A stretch of DNA of 64,000 nt from Hafnia psychrotolerans (lineage in GTDB: Bacteria > Pseudomonadota > Gammaproteobacteria > Enterobacterales > Enterobacteriaceae), in assembly GCF_014639435.1 (NCBI RefSeq), contig NZ_BMFZ01000002.1, positions 62,001-126,000 of the forward strand, in the 5' to 3' direction. Numbering within the stretch: the first letter of the stretch is position 1; every line of letters starts with the position of its first letter. The position numbers and the translations under genes are program-made. Below the pieces are notes generated by a model, which was given only the letters and a program-made list of their open reading frames with translations, was not told the origin of the DNA and ran no database searches. Below, in pieces: positions 1 to 16,491 of this stretch.

Positions 1-629
1 GTATGCCCACCTTTAGGCAGACTCAGCAGCAATATCATGGCAGCAATAACGTCATCCTGATGCACCAGATTGACACCATAGTGACCGCCCTGCACATTGA
101 TCTTACCCGCTAGAAAACGGCCTGGATGACGATCAGAGCCTACCAGCCCCGCCAGACGCAGCACATCCACAGAGGTATTCGGCAGCCGGTGGAACCAGTT
201 TTCCAACTCTGCGAGCACCTTTCCGCTGGGCGTCACTGGGCATAGTCGAGAGTCTTCACGCATTGTCCCACTGCCCTCACCATAAACGGAGGTTGAACTG
301 GTAAAGATGATGCGCCCGATATTATGCGCCAGCGCGCTGTCCACCAACTGCTGTACCGCCTGGAAATAGAGTTCGCTCCCTTCGACTGTCCGGCGAGCCG
401 GTAAGGTGATAATCAGAGCATCAACATTCAACAGGACCTCGAAGTCTTCAGCATCACACTGCATTTGCGGCAGAAAGACTAACGGGTAGCAGTCAATGCC
501 GCACATACGTGCAGCCTCAACCCCGTCAGGCGTGGTTTTGCTGCCAACGACCTGATAGCCTTTGGAGGACAGAGCCATTGCCAGCGGCATCCCTAACCAA
601 CCCAATCCAACTATTGCGACTTTTTTCAT
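1..629 (-). CDS. yeeZ: SDR-family NAD(P)-binding protein YeeZ (partial, C-terminus beyond window)
   Basis: Reading leftward from ATG 629 gives an uninterrupted frame that starts MKKVAIVGLGWLGMPLA, with a glycine-rich GxGxxG nucleotide-binding turn at residues 8-13. TSSTSVYG follows near residue 115. This is the pattern of the atypical extended short-chain dehydrogenase YeeZ, an uncharacterised NAD(P)-binding epimerase/reductase-like protein. About 209 codons are present and the 3' end lies left of base 1. A GGAG motif six bases upstream of the ATG supports the start. In E. coli yeeZ also lies upstream of, and divergent from, hisL-hisG, so position and sequence agree. The substrate is not known and cannot be read from the sequence. 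Confidence 0.88.
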   Translation of the reverse strand, partial: MKKVAIVGLGWLGMPLAMALSSKGYQVVGSKTTPDGVEAARMCGIDCYPLVFLPQMQCDAEDFEVLLNVDALIITLPARRTVEGSELYFQAVQQLVDSALAHNIGRIIFTSSTSVYGEGSGTMREDSRLCPVTPSGKVLAELENWFHRLPNTSVDVLRLAGLVGSDRHPGRFLAGKINVQGGHYGVNLVHQDDVIAAMILLLSLPKGGH

Positions 630-781
630 ACTCAACTCCATCCTTTGCTTGTCATGCGTTTCTGCATGACCAATGCCGAATTGTTTCAGTTTAGCAAATT
701 ATGCTCTCGGGAGCCTTCAGTGAACATCGAGTTCATGTCAGGTTTTTTCCGCAGTTGTAACAAGCGAAACGGGCTTGTCCC

Positions 782-1036
782 CTATCTGTACACGCCACCG
801 ACCAAGTTGTACGTGAAAAGCGAGACACCAGGGGCCAGGACGATGGGTTCCGGACAATGCGCCGTGACAGGCAGGTTAACGCACAGATTGACATAATCTG
901 CGCGCGCAGGGTCATTCATAGACATGATGAGACCCTGATGCAGATAAGAAAAACTCATCATCGATAAAAAAGGTTGCACTACTGCTACGGGATAGTTTAG
1001 TTTTAGCAACGCAAGTTCAATATCTGGCATATTCAT
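782..1036 (-). CDS. hypothetical small ORF between yeeZ and hisL (doubtful)
   Basis: An 84-codon frame, MNMPDIELALLKL to VGGVYR, lies on the minus strand in the gap between yeeZ and the his leader. I do not recognise the protein. It has no good ribosome-binding site (the bases before the ATG read TCTCTTTAA) and its start sits 15 bases from the hisL start codon, inside the region expected to hold the his promoter. It has a moderately hydrophobic N-terminal half and no clear motif. It may be chance or a decayed gene. The rest of the 630-1051 gap shows no other convincing gene. Confidence 0.22.
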   Translation of the reverse strand: MNMPDIELALLKLNYPVAVVQPFLSMMSFSYLHQGLIMSMNDPARADYVNLCVNLPVTAHCPEPIVLAPGVSLFTYNLVGGVYR

Positions 1037-1051
1037 TTAAAGAGAAACACA

Positions 1052-1099
1052 ATGACTAACATTCTGATCAACCACCATCATCACCATCACCCTGACTAG
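1052..1099 (+). CDS. hisL: his operon leader peptide
   Basis: A 15-residue ORF, MTNILINHHHHHHPD, is preceded by an AAGAG Shine-Dalgarno-like motif. Six consecutive histidine codons followed by Pro-Asp-stop match the enterobacterial HisL design (seven His in E. coli as I recall it). Ribosome stalling on the His codons when charged histidyl-tRNA is scarce decides whether the downstream attenuator forms. It lies 186 bases before hisG. Confidence 0.95.
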   Translation: MTNILINHHHHHHPD

Positions 1100-1118
1100 T
1101 CTTGCAGGCGATTGGTGC

Positions 1119-1198
1119 TGGAAGACTGTTAAGATCTTCCAGTGGCGCAGAATGTAAAGAGAGAGCCCTCGGAAGATATCTTCCGAGGGTTTTTTTTT
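1119..1198 (+). terminator. his attenuator (anti-terminator and terminator stems)
   Basis: A rho-independent terminator lies at 1166-1198. It is a perfect 24-base palindrome (1166-1189, left half CCCTCGGAAGAT) followed directly by nine T. Upstream, 1119-1143 contains a competing stem (CTGGAAGA with TCTTCCAG) that shares the GGAAGA/TCTTCC element with the terminator arm. The two can therefore exchange pairing, which is the expected layout for transcription attenuation controlled by hisL translation. Confidence 0.9.
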
Positions 1199-1285
1199 AC
1201 CTGCATTTGCAGTCCAAATTATTTATATAATTACGCAAATATTTAACCATTACAGCTAACAAACATAAGAAAGGTCGAGATCATC

Positions 1286-2185
1286 ATGTTAGATAAGTCA
1301 CGTTTACGTATAGCCATGCAGAAGTCAGGTCGCCTTAGTGATGAGTCACGCGAACTGCTGGCGCGCTGTGGGATCAAAATCAATTTGCAGGAGCAACGCC
1401 TGATTGCCTTCGCAGAAAACATGCCTATCGATATTTTGCGTGTGCGTGATGACGATATCCCTGGTCTGGTGATGGACGGCGTCGTCGATTTAGGCATCAT
1501 TGGCGAGAACGTACTGGAAGAAGAGTTACTCAATCGCCGCGCTCAGGGCGAAGACCCGCGTTACTTCATGTTACGTCGCCTGGATTTCGGTGGCTGCCGC
1601 CTGTCGCTGGCAACGCCATTGGACTGCGAATATACCGGTCCGCAAAGCCTGCAAAAAGCCCGCATCGCGACTTCCTACCCACATATCCTGAAGCAGTATC
1701 TCGACAAACAGGGTGTTGAGTTCAAATCCTGTTTGCTGAACGGTTCCGTTGAAGTCGCCCCGCGTGCCGGTTTGTCCGACGCCATTTGCGATCTGGTTTC
1801 CACTGGTGCAACCCTTGAGGCCAATGGCCTGCGTGAAGTAGAAGTGATTTACCGCTCTAAGGCCTGCCTTATTCAGCGTGACGGCGAAATGCCACAGGAA
1901 AAACAGCTGCTGATTGACCGTCTGATGACCCGTATTCAAGGCGTGATTCAGGCCCGTGAATCAAAATACATCATGTTGCACGCGCCGAGTGAGCGACTGG
2001 ATGAGATCATTGCCCTGCTGCCAGGCGCTGAGCGCCCGACTATTCTGCCTCTCGCTGGCGATCAACAACGCGTTGCGATGCATATGGTCAGCAGTGAAAC
2101 CCTGTTCTGGGAAACCATGGAAAAACTGAAAGCACTGGGTGCCAGTTCGATTCTGGTCCTGCCAATCGAAAAAATGATGGAGTAA
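1286..2185 (+). CDS. hisG: ATP phosphoribosyltransferase (HisG)
   Basis: The 299-residue product is the same length as E. coli HisG and nearly collinear with it ([44 protein letters not shown]-terminal [10 protein letters not shown]). It catalyses the first committed step of histidine synthesis, joining ATP and PRPP to give phosphoribosyl-ATP. The long form has catalytic domains I and II and a C-terminal regulatory domain (from about residue 225) that mediates histidine feedback inhibition. The start ATG is preceded by AAGGTCGAG. It is the first structural gene after the attenuator and hisD begins four bases downstream. No damage is seen. Confidence 0.97.
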   Translation: MLDKSRLRIAMQKSGRLSDESRELLARCGIKINLQEQRLIAFAENMPIDILRVRDDDIPGLVMDGVVDLGIIGENVLEEELLNRRAQGEDPRYFMLRRLDFGGCRLSLATPLDCEYTGPQSLQKARIATSYPHILKQYLDKQGVEFKSCLLNGSVEVAPRAGLSDAICDLVSTGATLEANGLREVEVIYRSKACLIQRDGEMPQEKQLLIDRLMTRIQGVIQARESKYIMLHAPSERLDEIIALLPGAERPTILPLAGDQQRVAMHMVSSETLFWETMEKLKALGASSILVLPIEKMME

Positions 2186-2189
2186 GGTC

Positions 2190-7596
<5,407 letters not shown>

Positions 7597-7600
<4 letters not shown>

Positions 7601-8241
7601 GTAACGAAATGTCGAATAATGGTCGTTTAAGCGAACAACAGATTAGCCTGCTCGACTGGGAAAAAGTCGATAACCTGATGCCGGTGGTTGTACAGCATGC
7701 GGTGTCTGGTGAAGTGTTGATGATGGGGTATATGAACCAGGAAGCCCTGAGTGTGACGCAAGACTCCGGCAAAGTGACATTTTATTCGCGGACGAAACAA
7801 CGCCTTTGGACCAAAGGTGAAAGCTCAGGTCATTTCCTCAATCTGGTCAGTATCTATCCGGATTGCGATAACGACACCCTGCTGGCGCTGGTGAATCCGA
7901 TCGGCCCGACCTGCCATCAAGGCACCAACAGCTGCTTCCATCCTGCCGCCACCGACTGGGGATTCCTGTTCCAACTCGAAGAACTGTTGGCATCACGCAA
8001 AAACGCTGATCCTGAAAGCTCTTATACCGCCAAACTCTACGCCAGTGGCACCAAGCGTATTGCACAGAAAGTGGGTGAAGAAGGCGTGGAAACCGCGCTG
8101 GCCGCTACAGTCAATGACCGTTTCGAGCTGACCAATGAGGCCTCCGATTTGATGTATCACCTGCTGGTTTTACTGCAGGATCAAGATTTGAACCTGAGTG
8201 CAGTGATCGAGAATTTGCGCCAACGGCATAATAAGAAATAA
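7597..8241 (+). CDS. hisI: bifunctional phosphoribosyl-AMP cyclohydrolase / phosphoribosyl-ATP pyrophosphatase (HisIE)
   Basis: The 214-residue fusion has an N-terminal cyclohydrolase domain (about 1-115) with [11 protein letters not shown], the [16 protein letters not shown] substrate loop and zinc-binding cysteines in YPDCDNDT and [12 protein letters not shown]. The C-terminal MazG-like pyrophosphohydrolase domain shows [13 protein letters not shown] and [12 protein letters not shown]. It catalyses steps two and three of the pathway. GTG 7597 overlaps the hisF stop; an in-frame ATG at 7609 is an alternative start. It is the last gene of the operon, followed by a strong hairpin. Confidence 0.96.
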
Positions 8242-8265
8242 CGCCCTGCGATAAATACAGGACGT

Positions 8266-8302
8266 AAAAAAGCCGCCTTTGCTTTTGCATCGGCGGCTTT
8301 TT
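8266..8302. terminator. bidirectional terminator between hisI and gnd
   Basis: Six A, stem GCCGCC (8272-8277), a 14-base loop, GGCGGC (8292-8297) and five T. The A-run on one side and T-run on the other let it end both the his operon (plus) and gnd (minus), which converge here. Confidence 0.9.
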
Positions 8303-8335
8303 AAATGGTGTTATTCAACAAACTTTAGGAAGGAA

Positions 8336-9745
8336 TTAATCCAGCCATTCGGTATGGAATACACCCTCTTTGTCGGTACGTTTATAAGTATGAGCACCGA
8401 AGTAGTCGCGCTGTGCCTGAATCAGGTTGGCGGGCAGAACCGCTGAACGGTAGCTGTCATAGTAGTTGATCGCAGCAGAGAAGGTTGGTGTCGGAATACC
8501 GTTTTGCACAGCATAGGAGACCACATCACGCAGCGCCTGCTGATATTCATCAGCGATGTTTTTGAAATACGGTGCCAACAGCAGGTTAGCGATGGACGCA
8601 TTTTCAGCATACGCATCGGTAATTTTCTGCAGGAACTGAGCGCGGATGATACAGCCCGCACGGAAAATCTTAGCGATTTCGCCGTAATGCAGATCCCAGT
8701 TGTTCTCTTCTGATGCCGCTTTCAGCTGTGAGAAGCCCTGAGCGTAAGAGACAATCTTACCCAGATACAACGCACGGCGGATTTTTTCGATGAATTCCGC
8801 TTTGTCGCCAGCGAAAGGTTTAACGGTCGGGCCAGTCAACACTTTAGAGGCTGCAACACGCTGGTCTTTCAGAGAAGACAAGTAACGAGCGAAGACAGAT
8901 TCGGTGATCAAGGTCAGCGGTTCGCCGAGGTCCAGCGAGCTCTGACTGGTCCATTTACCCGTACCTTTGTTGGCCGCTTCATCCAGAATCACATCAACCA
9001 GGTATTTACCCGCTTCATCTTTTTTGGTGAAGATATCTTTGGTGATGTCGATCAGGTAGCTATTCAGCTCGCCTTTGTTCCAATCTACAAAAGTGCTTGC
9101 CAGCTCTTCGTTACTCAGGCCCAGGGACTGTTTCAGCAGTGAATACGCTTCTGCGATAAGCTGCATGTCGCCATATTCGATACCGTTATGAACCATCTTA
9201 ACGTAGTGACCGGCACCATCAGCACCGATGTAAGCCACGCAAGCTTCGCCGTCTTCGGCACGCGCTGCGATTTGCTCGAGGATAGGAGCAACCAGTGCGT
9301 AAGCTTCTTTCTGACCGCCAGGCATAATGGATGGGCCTTTCAGTGCACCCTCTTCACCGCCGGAAACGCCGGTACCGATGAAGTTAAAACCTTGTTCAGA
9401 CAATTCGCGGTTACGGCGAATGGTGTCTTTATAATAGGTGTTGCCGCCATCAATGAGGATGTCGCCTTTATCCAGGTGTGGCGTCAGAGATGCGATGGTT
9501 TTGTCTGTTGCTTCGCCTGCTTTCACCATCAGCAGGATACGACGAGGTTTTTCCAGCGAGTCAACAAACTCTTCGACGCTGTAGTGCGGGACCAGATTTT
9601 TACCCGGGTTTTCAGCGATGACTTCATCAGTCTTGTCGCCAGAACGGTTAAAAATAGAAACGGAATAACCACGGCTTTCAATGTTAAGCGCGAGGTTACG
9701 GCCCATGACCGCCATACCGACAACGCCGATCTGTTGTTTGGACAT
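8336..9745 (-). CDS. gnd: 6-phosphogluconate dehydrogenase, decarboxylating (Gnd)
   Basis: The 469-residue enzyme of the oxidative pentose phosphate pathway, starting [21 protein letters not shown] with the NADP-binding GxAxxG turn. Substrate/catalytic motifs [21 protein letters not shown] and [11 protein letters not shown] follow, and the C-terminus reads [15 protein letters not shown] 9745 is chosen because AGGAG lies six bases upstream; a longer frame would need a TTG at 9751. In enterobacteria gnd sits beside the O-antigen locus and is often co-transferred with it, as its place here shows. Fully intact. Confidence 0.97.
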   Translation of the reverse strand: MSKQQIGVVGMAVMGRNLALNIESRGYSVSIFNRSGDKTDEVIAENPGKNLVPHYSVEEFVDSLEKPRRILLMVKAGEATDKTIASLTPHLDKGDILIDGGNTYYKDTIRRNRELSEQGFNFIGTGVSGGEEGALKGPSIMPGGQKEAYALVAPILEQIAARAEDGEACVAYIGADGAGHYVKMVHNGIEYGDMQLIAEAYSLLKQSLGLSNEELASTFVDWNKGELNSYLIDITKDIFTKKDEAGKYLVDVILDEAANKGTGKWTSQSSLDLGEPLTLITESVFARYLSSLKDQRVAASKVLTGPTVKPFAGDKAEFIEKIRRALYLGKIVSYAQGFSQLKAASEENNWDLHYGEIAKIFRAGCIIRAQFLQKITDAYAENASIANLLLAPYFKNIADEYQQALRDVVSYAVQNGIPTPTFSAAINYYDSYRSAVLPANLIQAQRDYFGAHTYKRTDKEGVFHTEWLD

Positions 9746-9844
9746 TAGCAACTCCTGTCTGAATTAGTTGATTGCCCAGATTATCGCCTACCCTTTTGTT
9801 TTATGAGGGTTAACCTGTGCTGGGCTATACAAATGAACACAAGC

Positions 9845-9872
9845 ATTGTACATGAGTTTGCCAGAGGGTGAA
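9845..9872 (-). promoter_or_regulatory. candidate sigma-70 promoter of gnd
   Basis: On the minus strand, TTCACC (9872-9867) and TACAAT (9850-9845) are separated by 16 bases, about 100 bases upstream of the gnd start. This is inference from hexamer match only. Confidence 0.35.
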
Positions 9873-10153
9873 CCTATTGCAGTCATAACAATCTTGGGAA
9901 TAATGATACTAACCGTTACCTCAACGCAATCTGAGTCAGCGGTTTAACTTTACCGGTAACATTGATGAAATGCAGGTCAAAAAAAGCTTCATCAACTATA
10001 TTCTGTTTTCGCCTGTAGATTGAACAATCGAATACGATTTATCAGCTAATTGCTATCCTGAAGTACAACATTGTCTCCAAAAACTATATCCTCACACCAT
10101 AATGAACAGAGTTTGCTTACCCTCACAATCAAACGTACAGGTGAATTGAATAA
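9873..10153. other. AT-rich intergenic region between gnd and rmlB
   Basis: About 280 bases with no gene and no JUMPstart/ops motif on either strand. It must contain the rmlB promoter, but I cannot pick one with confidence. It marks the left border of the O-antigen locus. Confidence 0.5.
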
Positions 10154-11218
10154 ATGAAGATTATGGTGACAGGGGGTGCTGGCTTCATTGGTTCGGCCAT
10201 GGTCCGCTATCTGATTGAACATACATCGGACAGTGTTCTGGTAGTCGATAGTCTTACCTATGCGGGTAGGCTAGATTCACTTACCTCAGTTTCTGATAGT
10301 GACCGTTATCAGTTTGCTTTAGCGTCTATCTGCGACCGTAAGACGTTGGACTCGCTATTTAACAGCTTTCAGCCAGATGCAGTGATGCATTTGGCTGCTG
10401 AAACCCATGTTGATCGTTCAATTGACGGTCCGGCCACCTTTATTGAAACAAATATTGTTGGCACCTATGTATTACTTGAGGCGACCAGGCATTATTGGTC
10501 GACCTTGCCAGTAGAAAAAAAAATGGCCTTCCGTTTCCATCATATCTCTACTGATGAAGTGTTTGGGGATCTGACTGACAGTATGTCTCTATTTACTGAA
10601 CAAACACCCTATGCGCCCAGCAGTCCTTACTCCGCCTCAAAAGCATCAAGCGATCATCTGGTCCGAGCATGGCAGAGAACCTATGGGTTACCCACACTCA
10701 TCACCAACTGTTCAAATAACTATGGCCCCTATCATTTCCCTGAAAAGTTGATCCCGCTGATAATACTCAATGCCCTTGCGGGTAAGCATTTGCCCGTATA
10801 TGGCGATGGCGCGCAAATCAGAGACTGGTTGTATGTTGAAGACCATGCCCGAGCACTCTACCGGGTTATCACCCAGGGCACCGTTGGTGAAACCTATAAT
10901 ATTGGTGGTCACAACGAGCGAAAAAATATCGAGGTCGTAGAGGCGATATGTAGCTTATTAGATGAGCTACAGCCTGAGAAACCCGAAGGTATTGAGTATT
11001 ATCGCGATTTGATCACTTACGTTACCGATCGCCCAGGCCATGATAAACGTTACGCAATTGACGCTGGTAAAATTGAGCGTGAGCTGGGTTGGAAACCACT
11101 CGAGACTTTTGAATCCGGGATCCGCAAAACGGTGCAATGGTATTTGAATAATCAATTATGGTGTGAGCAAATTCACAGTGGTACTTACCAGGGCGAACGA
11201 CTGGGCGTAATCCGTTAA
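10154..11218 (+). CDS. rmlB: dTDP-glucose 4,6-dehydratase (RmlB)
   Basis: A 354-residue extended SDR with Rossmann motif TGGAGFIGS (residues 6-14), the [11 protein letters not shown] catalytic segment and [11 protein letters not shown] (YxxxK). It dehydrates dTDP-glucose to dTDP-4-keto-6-deoxyglucose. It could be called rfbB or rffG; the place beside gnd favours an O-antigen role over the enterobacterial common antigen copy. The gap to rmlA is 17 bases, so the two form an operon. No rmlC or rmlD follows, so the final sugar cannot be inferred from this window. Confidence 0.93.
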   Translation: MKIMVTGGAGFIGSAMVRYLIEHTSDSVLVVDSLTYAGRLDSLTSVSDSDRYQFALASICDRKTLDSLFNSFQPDAVMHLAAETHVDRSIDGPATFIETNIVGTYVLLEATRHYWSTLPVEKKMAFRFHHISTDEVFGDLTDSMSLFTEQTPYAPSSPYSASKASSDHLVRAWQRTYGLPTLITNCSNNYGPYHFPEKLIPLIILNALAGKHLPVYGDGAQIRDWLYVEDHARALYRVITQGTVGETYNIGGHNERKNIEVVEAICSLLDELQPEKPEGIEYYRDLITYVTDRPGHDKRYAIDAGKIERELGWKPLETFESGIRKTVQWYLNNQLWCEQIHSGTYQGERLGVIR

Positions 11219-11235
11219 TTTAAGGAAGTGTATTA

Positions 11236-12108
11236 ATGAAAGGTATCGTTCTCGCTGGCGGTTCAGGAACCAGGTTATACCCGATCACATTGGGCGTTTC
11301 AAAACAGTTACTCCCGGTTTATGACAAACCAATGATCTACTATCCTCTGTCCACATTAATGCTGGCAGGTATTCGAGACATATTAATTATTACCACAGCA
11401 GAGGACCTACCATCATTTCAACGTCTGCTTGGCGATGGGTCTCAGTTCGGTATCCGGCTCTCCTATGAGATTCAACCTTCACCCGATGGATTAGCTCAAG
11501 CATTTATTATTGGTGAGAATTTTATAGAGGGTGACAGCTGCGCGCTGGTGCTTGGTGATAATGTCTATTTTGGCCAGGGTTTTGGTCCCAAGCTGGAGCT
11601 GGCGGCAAGTCGCAATGAAGGTGCCACGATTTTCGGCTATCAGGTAACTGACCCTGAAAGGTTCGGTGTTATCGAATTTGATCAGGACTATAACGCCCTA
11701 TCCATTGAGGAAAAACCCGCAAAACCAAAGTCGAAATGGGCAGTTACCGGCTTGTATTTCTTCGATAAACACGTTGTAGAGCGAGCTAAGCAAGTCAAGC
11801 CCTCTGCCCGTGGAGAATTAGAAATTACCACACTGATTGAGATGTACTTAGACGACCATAATTTAAAAGTAGAATTATTAGGCCGTGGTTTTGCCTGGCT
11901 GGATACAGGAACACACGACAGCCTGATTGAAGCATCTCAATTCATTCATACTATTGAGAAGCGTCAGGGATTCAAGGTGGCGTGCCTGGAAGAGATAGGG
12001 TTTAAGAAGGGATGGTTGAGTCGAGAAAAATTAAGACAGCAATCAGAAAAATTAATTAAATCGCCGTATGGGATATATTTGGCAGGACTAGTGAGTGAAG
12101 AGAAGTAA
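11236..12108 (+). CDS. rmlA: glucose-1-phosphate thymidylyltransferase (RmlA)
   Basis: A 290-residue nucleotidyltransferase. [25 protein letters not shown] carries the GGxGTRL(x)P signature, and [28 protein letters not shown] and [10 protein letters not shown] are the expected downstream motifs. It makes dTDP-glucose from dTTP and glucose-1-phosphate, feeding RmlB. AAGGAAG lies upstream of the ATG. It ends convergent to the minus-strand O-antigen operon, separated by a hairpin terminator. Confidence 0.94.
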   Translation: MKGIVLAGGSGTRLYPITLGVSKQLLPVYDKPMIYYPLSTLMLAGIRDILIITTAEDLPSFQRLLGDGSQFGIRLSYEIQPSPDGLAQAFIIGENFIEGDSCALVLGDNVYFGQGFGPKLELAASRNEGATIFGYQVTDPERFGVIEFDQDYNALSIEEKPAKPKSKWAVTGLYFFDKHVVERAKQVKPSARGELEITTLIEMYLDDHNLKVELLGRGFAWLDTGTHDSLIEASQFIHTIEKRQGFKVACLEEIGFKKGWLSREKLRQQSEKLIKSPYGIYLAGLVSEEK

Positions 12109-12119
12109 TGGGTTATTTT

Positions 12120-12144
12120 ACGCCGATATTTGAGTCGGCGTTTT
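12120..12144 (+). terminator. terminator of rmlBA
   Basis: Inverted repeat ACGCCGA (12120-12126) / TCGGCGT (12135-12141) followed by TTTT, in the short space between the convergent rmlA and the last gene of the minus-strand operon. Confidence 0.75.
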
Positions 12145-12170
12145 GGCATCTCAGTAAGGTAGCGCTATGC

Positions 12171-13286
12171 TTATTTTATAATCAGGCTCTGGTAGAGTTT
12201 GCTATATTTTTCGATCATCTGATGTGAGGTGAAAACCGTCTCATAACGGTATCTTGCATTAACACCATATTGCTTAGCTAATGCCGGAGATTCCCATAAG
12301 GTATCCATCGCCTCTCTTAGTGCTGCAACATCACAAGGTGGAACGGCAATGCCTGTTTCTTTATCAATATTAATAAAAGTTGTGCCTGTACCTATTTCAC
12401 AAGAAATAAGGGGTTTCTCAAACATAGCACCTTCCAATAGAGAAATGCCGAATGCTTCCGAACGAAGATGAGAAGGGAAAACAATAGCATAGCACAATTC
12501 CAGCAACGCTATTTTATCTTCATCTTCAAGTGCACCGACAAAGTAGACATTAGTAAGTCCTAACTCTTTAGTCTGTTTTTTTAATTCACTTTCTGCCGGG
12601 CCAGAACCTATGATTACAATTGGATAGTCAGAATGTTGCGCCGCCTCAAGTAAAACATGAAGTCCTTTATAGTAACGAAAGGCACCAATGAATAAAAAGA
12701 ATTTTGATGGTAACTTTGCTCGCCACTGATTTAATTTTGATTCCGTAGATTTAGGATAAGAGTGTTCATCAAGACCATAAGGGATAACACTGACTTTATC
12801 CTTAAATTTTTGCAAAATATGGCTGGTTTCAACATAATTAGGTGAGGCAGCAACGATCCGGTCGACTTTGGAAAGAAATAGCTCCATCAGAGGGGTGTAT
12901 AATTTAAGCAGTAGTTTTTGTTTGACGATATCAGAGTGATAGCTCACTACTGTCGGTTTTTTAATACCACTGATAAAATGAACCAGATCCATAAAAGGAA
13001 AAGGGAAGTGATAATGGATAATATCTGCTTGTGCCGCTAATTCTTTAAATCGCTTAATGACAGCCCAGGAAAAAGGTGTTGAAGCCAAAGAAAAGCTTAT
13101 ACTTTCACAATGAACGGTGTGTTTGGAAACACTGCGTTTGTCCACCTTCCCTCTTGGACTGAGAGAAAGAACATCAGATTTAAATCCGCACTGCTCTCCC
13201 CCTTCACTAAGTTGGAAAATTACCTGCTCAATACCACCAAAGGTATCTGGATAATATGTCTTGTAAAAATGCAGTACCTTTAACAT
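12171..13286 (-). CDS. GT4 glycosyltransferase, WbdB-like
   Basis: A 371-residue GT-B fold transferase starting MLKVLHFYKTYYPDTFGGIEQVI. This N-terminus, IIHYHFPFPFMDLVHF, VVSYHSDIVKQK, FFLFIGAFRYYKGLHVLLEAA and VVFPSHLRSEAFGISLLEGA-type motifs are characteristic of WbdB (E. coli O8/O9a) and the related Pseudomonas A-band enzymes. It probably transfers mannose or D-rhamnose from the GDP-sugar during adaptor or early chain synthesis at the inner membrane. It is the last gene of the operon; the upstream transferase ends only six bases before it. Specificity (mannose versus rhamnose) is not determined by the sequence. Confidence 0.85.
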   Translation of the reverse strand: MLKVLHFYKTYYPDTFGGIEQVIFQLSEGGEQCGFKSDVLSLSPRGKVDKRSVSKHTVHCESISFSLASTPFSWAVIKRFKELAAQADIIHYHFPFPFMDLVHFISGIKKPTVVSYHSDIVKQKLLLKLYTPLMELFLSKVDRIVAASPNYVETSHILQKFKDKVSVIPYGLDEHSYPKSTESKLNQWRAKLPSKFFLFIGAFRYYKGLHVLLEAAQHSDYPIVIIGSGPAESELKKQTKELGLTNVYFVGALEDEDKIALLELCYAIVFPSHLRSEAFGISLLEGAMFEKPLISCEIGTGTTFINIDKETGIAVPPCDVAALREAMDTLWESPALAKQYGVNARYRYETVFTSHQMIEKYSKLYQSLIIK

Positions 13287-13292
13287 ATAATA

Positions 13293-14429
13293 TCAAACCT
13301 GCCTATAGGCATTAAGTGTTTCTTCAGCACATGCTTCCCAGGAAAATAGTTTCGCCCTTAACAAGCCATTAGTGATTGCTTGTTCCCGCCATGAAATATC
13401 TTCAATACTTTTGATTATTGATCGAGTAAAACCTTCAACATCTAATGGCTCATTCATTAGAGCGCATTCCCCGACAACCTCAGGTAAAGAAGAACTATTT
13501 GAGCAGACAACAGGTGTACCGGAAGCCATTGCTTCAAGAACGGGCAGACCAAACCCTTCATACAGCGAAGGAAAAATGAATGCTTTTGCTCCAGAGAACA
13601 GATAGGGTAGCATCTCTGAAGGGGTATAGCCTAAATATCGCAACCAACCTTCGCGGTTCGCTTTTTCGAAACGCTGATGTAATACATCACTATCCCAACC
13701 TTTAAATCCTGTGATGACCAGAGGATATTCAAGCCTCAGTTGTATAGGAATGCGTTCATAAGCATCTAAAAGTGTGGTGATGTTTTTACGCGGTTCTATC
13801 GAACCGGTAAATAGCGTATATTTATCAGCAACCAATCCTAATGATGATATTTTTCGATTAACAATAGAAGCACTACGCGGATAAAAATCGCCACTGCTTG
13901 CCAGCCGCGCTGTAAATACCCTTGAAAGAGGATAGTTAAAATAAGCAGCCAACTCTTGACGCGTGTATTCAGAATCAGTAATTAAAACTGAAGCTCTTTT
14001 AATCGTTAATAGCAACTCTTTTTCCATGTATCTTACGCGTTCTTTAGGATGGCATTGTGGCCAGGTAAACACGGAAAGATCGTGAAAGGTTGCTACGCAA
14101 TTTTCAACTGATGGGGGCAAATAAAAATTTGGGCTATGGTAAATATGATCTTTATAAGGCTTTAATGCTCTTGATTTTAACCATGGTGCACTAATACGAT
14201 AAATTTCAGATGCTACCCTACTTTTTTGGACCATTTCTTTTAAACCAGAATGGACAGAGGTGGTTTCTGTAATCGAAGGTAACTGTGTGGCAATATGTCG
14301 ACCGTTAAGGAATAGTAACTCCTCTATTTCAGCACTCTTTTTCAGACATTTCGCCAACTCATAATTATATCGACCAATCCCGGTTAAAGGATGCCTAATA
14401 GAATCAGTGCCAAAGATAACTTTTATCAT
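13293..14429 (-). CDS. GT4 glycosyltransferase, WbdC-like
   Basis: The 378-residue transferase begins [25 protein letters not shown]. The ATG overlaps the rmd stop as TAATG, which decides the start over a longer upstream frame. The C-terminal domain carries [19 protein letters not shown] and [23 protein letters not shown], with the EX7E sugar-nucleotide motif of GT4. By likeness to WbdC of the E. coli O8/O9a systems it may add the first mannose to the undecaprenyl-PP-GlcNAc primer. That specific role is inference. Confidence 0.83.
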   Translation of the reverse strand: MIKVIFGTDSIRHPLTGIGRYNYELAKCLKKSAEIEELLFLNGRHIATQLPSITETTSVHSGLKEMVQKSRVASEIYRISAPWLKSRALKPYKDHIYHSPNFYLPPSVENCVATFHDLSVFTWPQCHPKERVRYMEKELLLTIKRASVLITDSEYTRQELAAYFNYPLSRVFTARLASSGDFYPRSASIVNRKISSLGLVADKYTLFTGSIEPRKNITTLLDAYERIPIQLRLEYPLVITGFKGWDSDVLHQRFEKANREGWLRYLGYTPSEMLPYLFSGAKAFIFPSLYEGFGLPVLEAMASGTPVVCSNSSSLPEVVGECALMNEPLDVEGFTRSIIKSIEDISWREQAITNGLLRAKLFSWEACAEETLNAYRQV

Positions 14430-15324
14430 TAATTTTGGAGCATCCAGCGCAGGGTATCTTTCATCAAAATAGGTTCCCATGGGCCAATGATACCTTTAAG
14501 TAAAGTAGCATCTCCCGACAATGTTTTAACATCGTTAGCTCGTACAAAAGCGGGATTGACTTTAATCTCCAGACTATGAGAACTGAGTTCTTGGCATATA
14601 TCTACAATCTGTTGCAAAGAGTAGGTCACTTCAGAACATACATTAATTGTCTTACCGATTGCCTTTGGGCTCTGCACTAAGCGGGAGTATGCATTAACTA
14701 ATGACCTTACATCGGTAAAATCACGCCAAACCTCAAGATTACCAAGTTCAATTGAGGCCGCTTTTTCTTTAAAATGTTTAACAATTTTCGGCAATAAAAA
14801 ATTTTCCGCCTGACCAACACCCGTGTAGTTGAATGGCCTGGCTATAATAATAGGCAGTTTTTCATGCCATAAGTTTGCCATATATTCCATTGCCAATTTA
14901 CTGACCGCATAATCATTCGCGGGATTGGGTCTTATTTGTTCATCTAACTGGCCTGCAATAGTATTTCCGTAAACATTAGCACTACTGGCAAGCAACACCA
15001 CCTCAGGAAGATGAGTACTTTGCGCCAGGGCCTGAAGTAGGTTACGGGTGCCGGTTAAATTAACCTGGTAAAAAGCATTGGGATCACCATGACCAACAAA
15101 AGCGATCGCAGCTAAATGAATCACTACATCAGGTTTTATCTGCTCAATAGCATTTACGACAGAATCAAAATCGGTTAAATCTGCCTGATAATAATTTTCA
15201 TCCGGATTGGGAAAAGAACCCATACCGAATATCTGGTATCCGGCAGCGGATAACTCCGCTGCCATATAATGACCAGTAAAACCATTGATACCTGTAATCA
15301 ATGCTCTTTTGTCATATTTAATCA

Positions 15325-15325
<1 letters not shown>
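14429..15325 (-). CDS. rmd: GDP-6-deoxy-D-mannose reductase (GDP-D-rhamnose synthase, Rmd)
   Basis: A 298-residue SDR with Rossmann motif TGINGFTGHY (residues 12-21), LASSANVYG and YAVSKLAMEYMA (YxxxK), and RPFNYTGVGQAENFLLPKIV, typical of Rmd. It reduces the 4-keto group of GDP-4-keto-6-deoxymannose to GDP-D-rhamnose. It follows gmd directly with a TAATG stop/start overlap and is coupled the same way to the next transferase. A fucose route would instead need a Fcl (GMER) epimerase-reductase, which this sequence does not resemble as closely. This is the key evidence for D-rhamnose in the O-chain. Confidence 0.85.
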
Positions 15326-16377
<1,052 letters not shown>

Positions 16378-16432
16378 CTATGTTTACATTGTATTGAATT
16401 TATTAAAATTCCGCCTAAAATACACTATAACT

Positions 16433-16491
16433 TGCCTAAAAGTCGAGATAATTTTCCGTACATGTGAGACTGTATAATCTGATTTTAGGCA
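16433..16491. repeat. inverted repeat in the gap between the large transferase and gmd
   Basis: Perfect 9-base arms TGCCTAAAA (16433-16441) and TTTTAGGCA (16483-16491). A further GCCTAAAA copy lies at 16413-16420, within the only long gap (about 220 bases, very AT-rich) inside the operon. No T-run follows, so it is not a simple terminator. It may be a regulatory site, a processing site or a cassette junction. Confidence 0.5.

Noticed and set aside
9188-9748. Long plus-strand frame antisense to gnd
   Set aside because: A shadow of the highly conserved gnd codons with no own start signal or family likeness.
12157-12165. GGTAGCGCT after rmlA, resembling an ops core
   Set aside because: It faces the 3' ends of convergent genes and lacks JUMPstart context.
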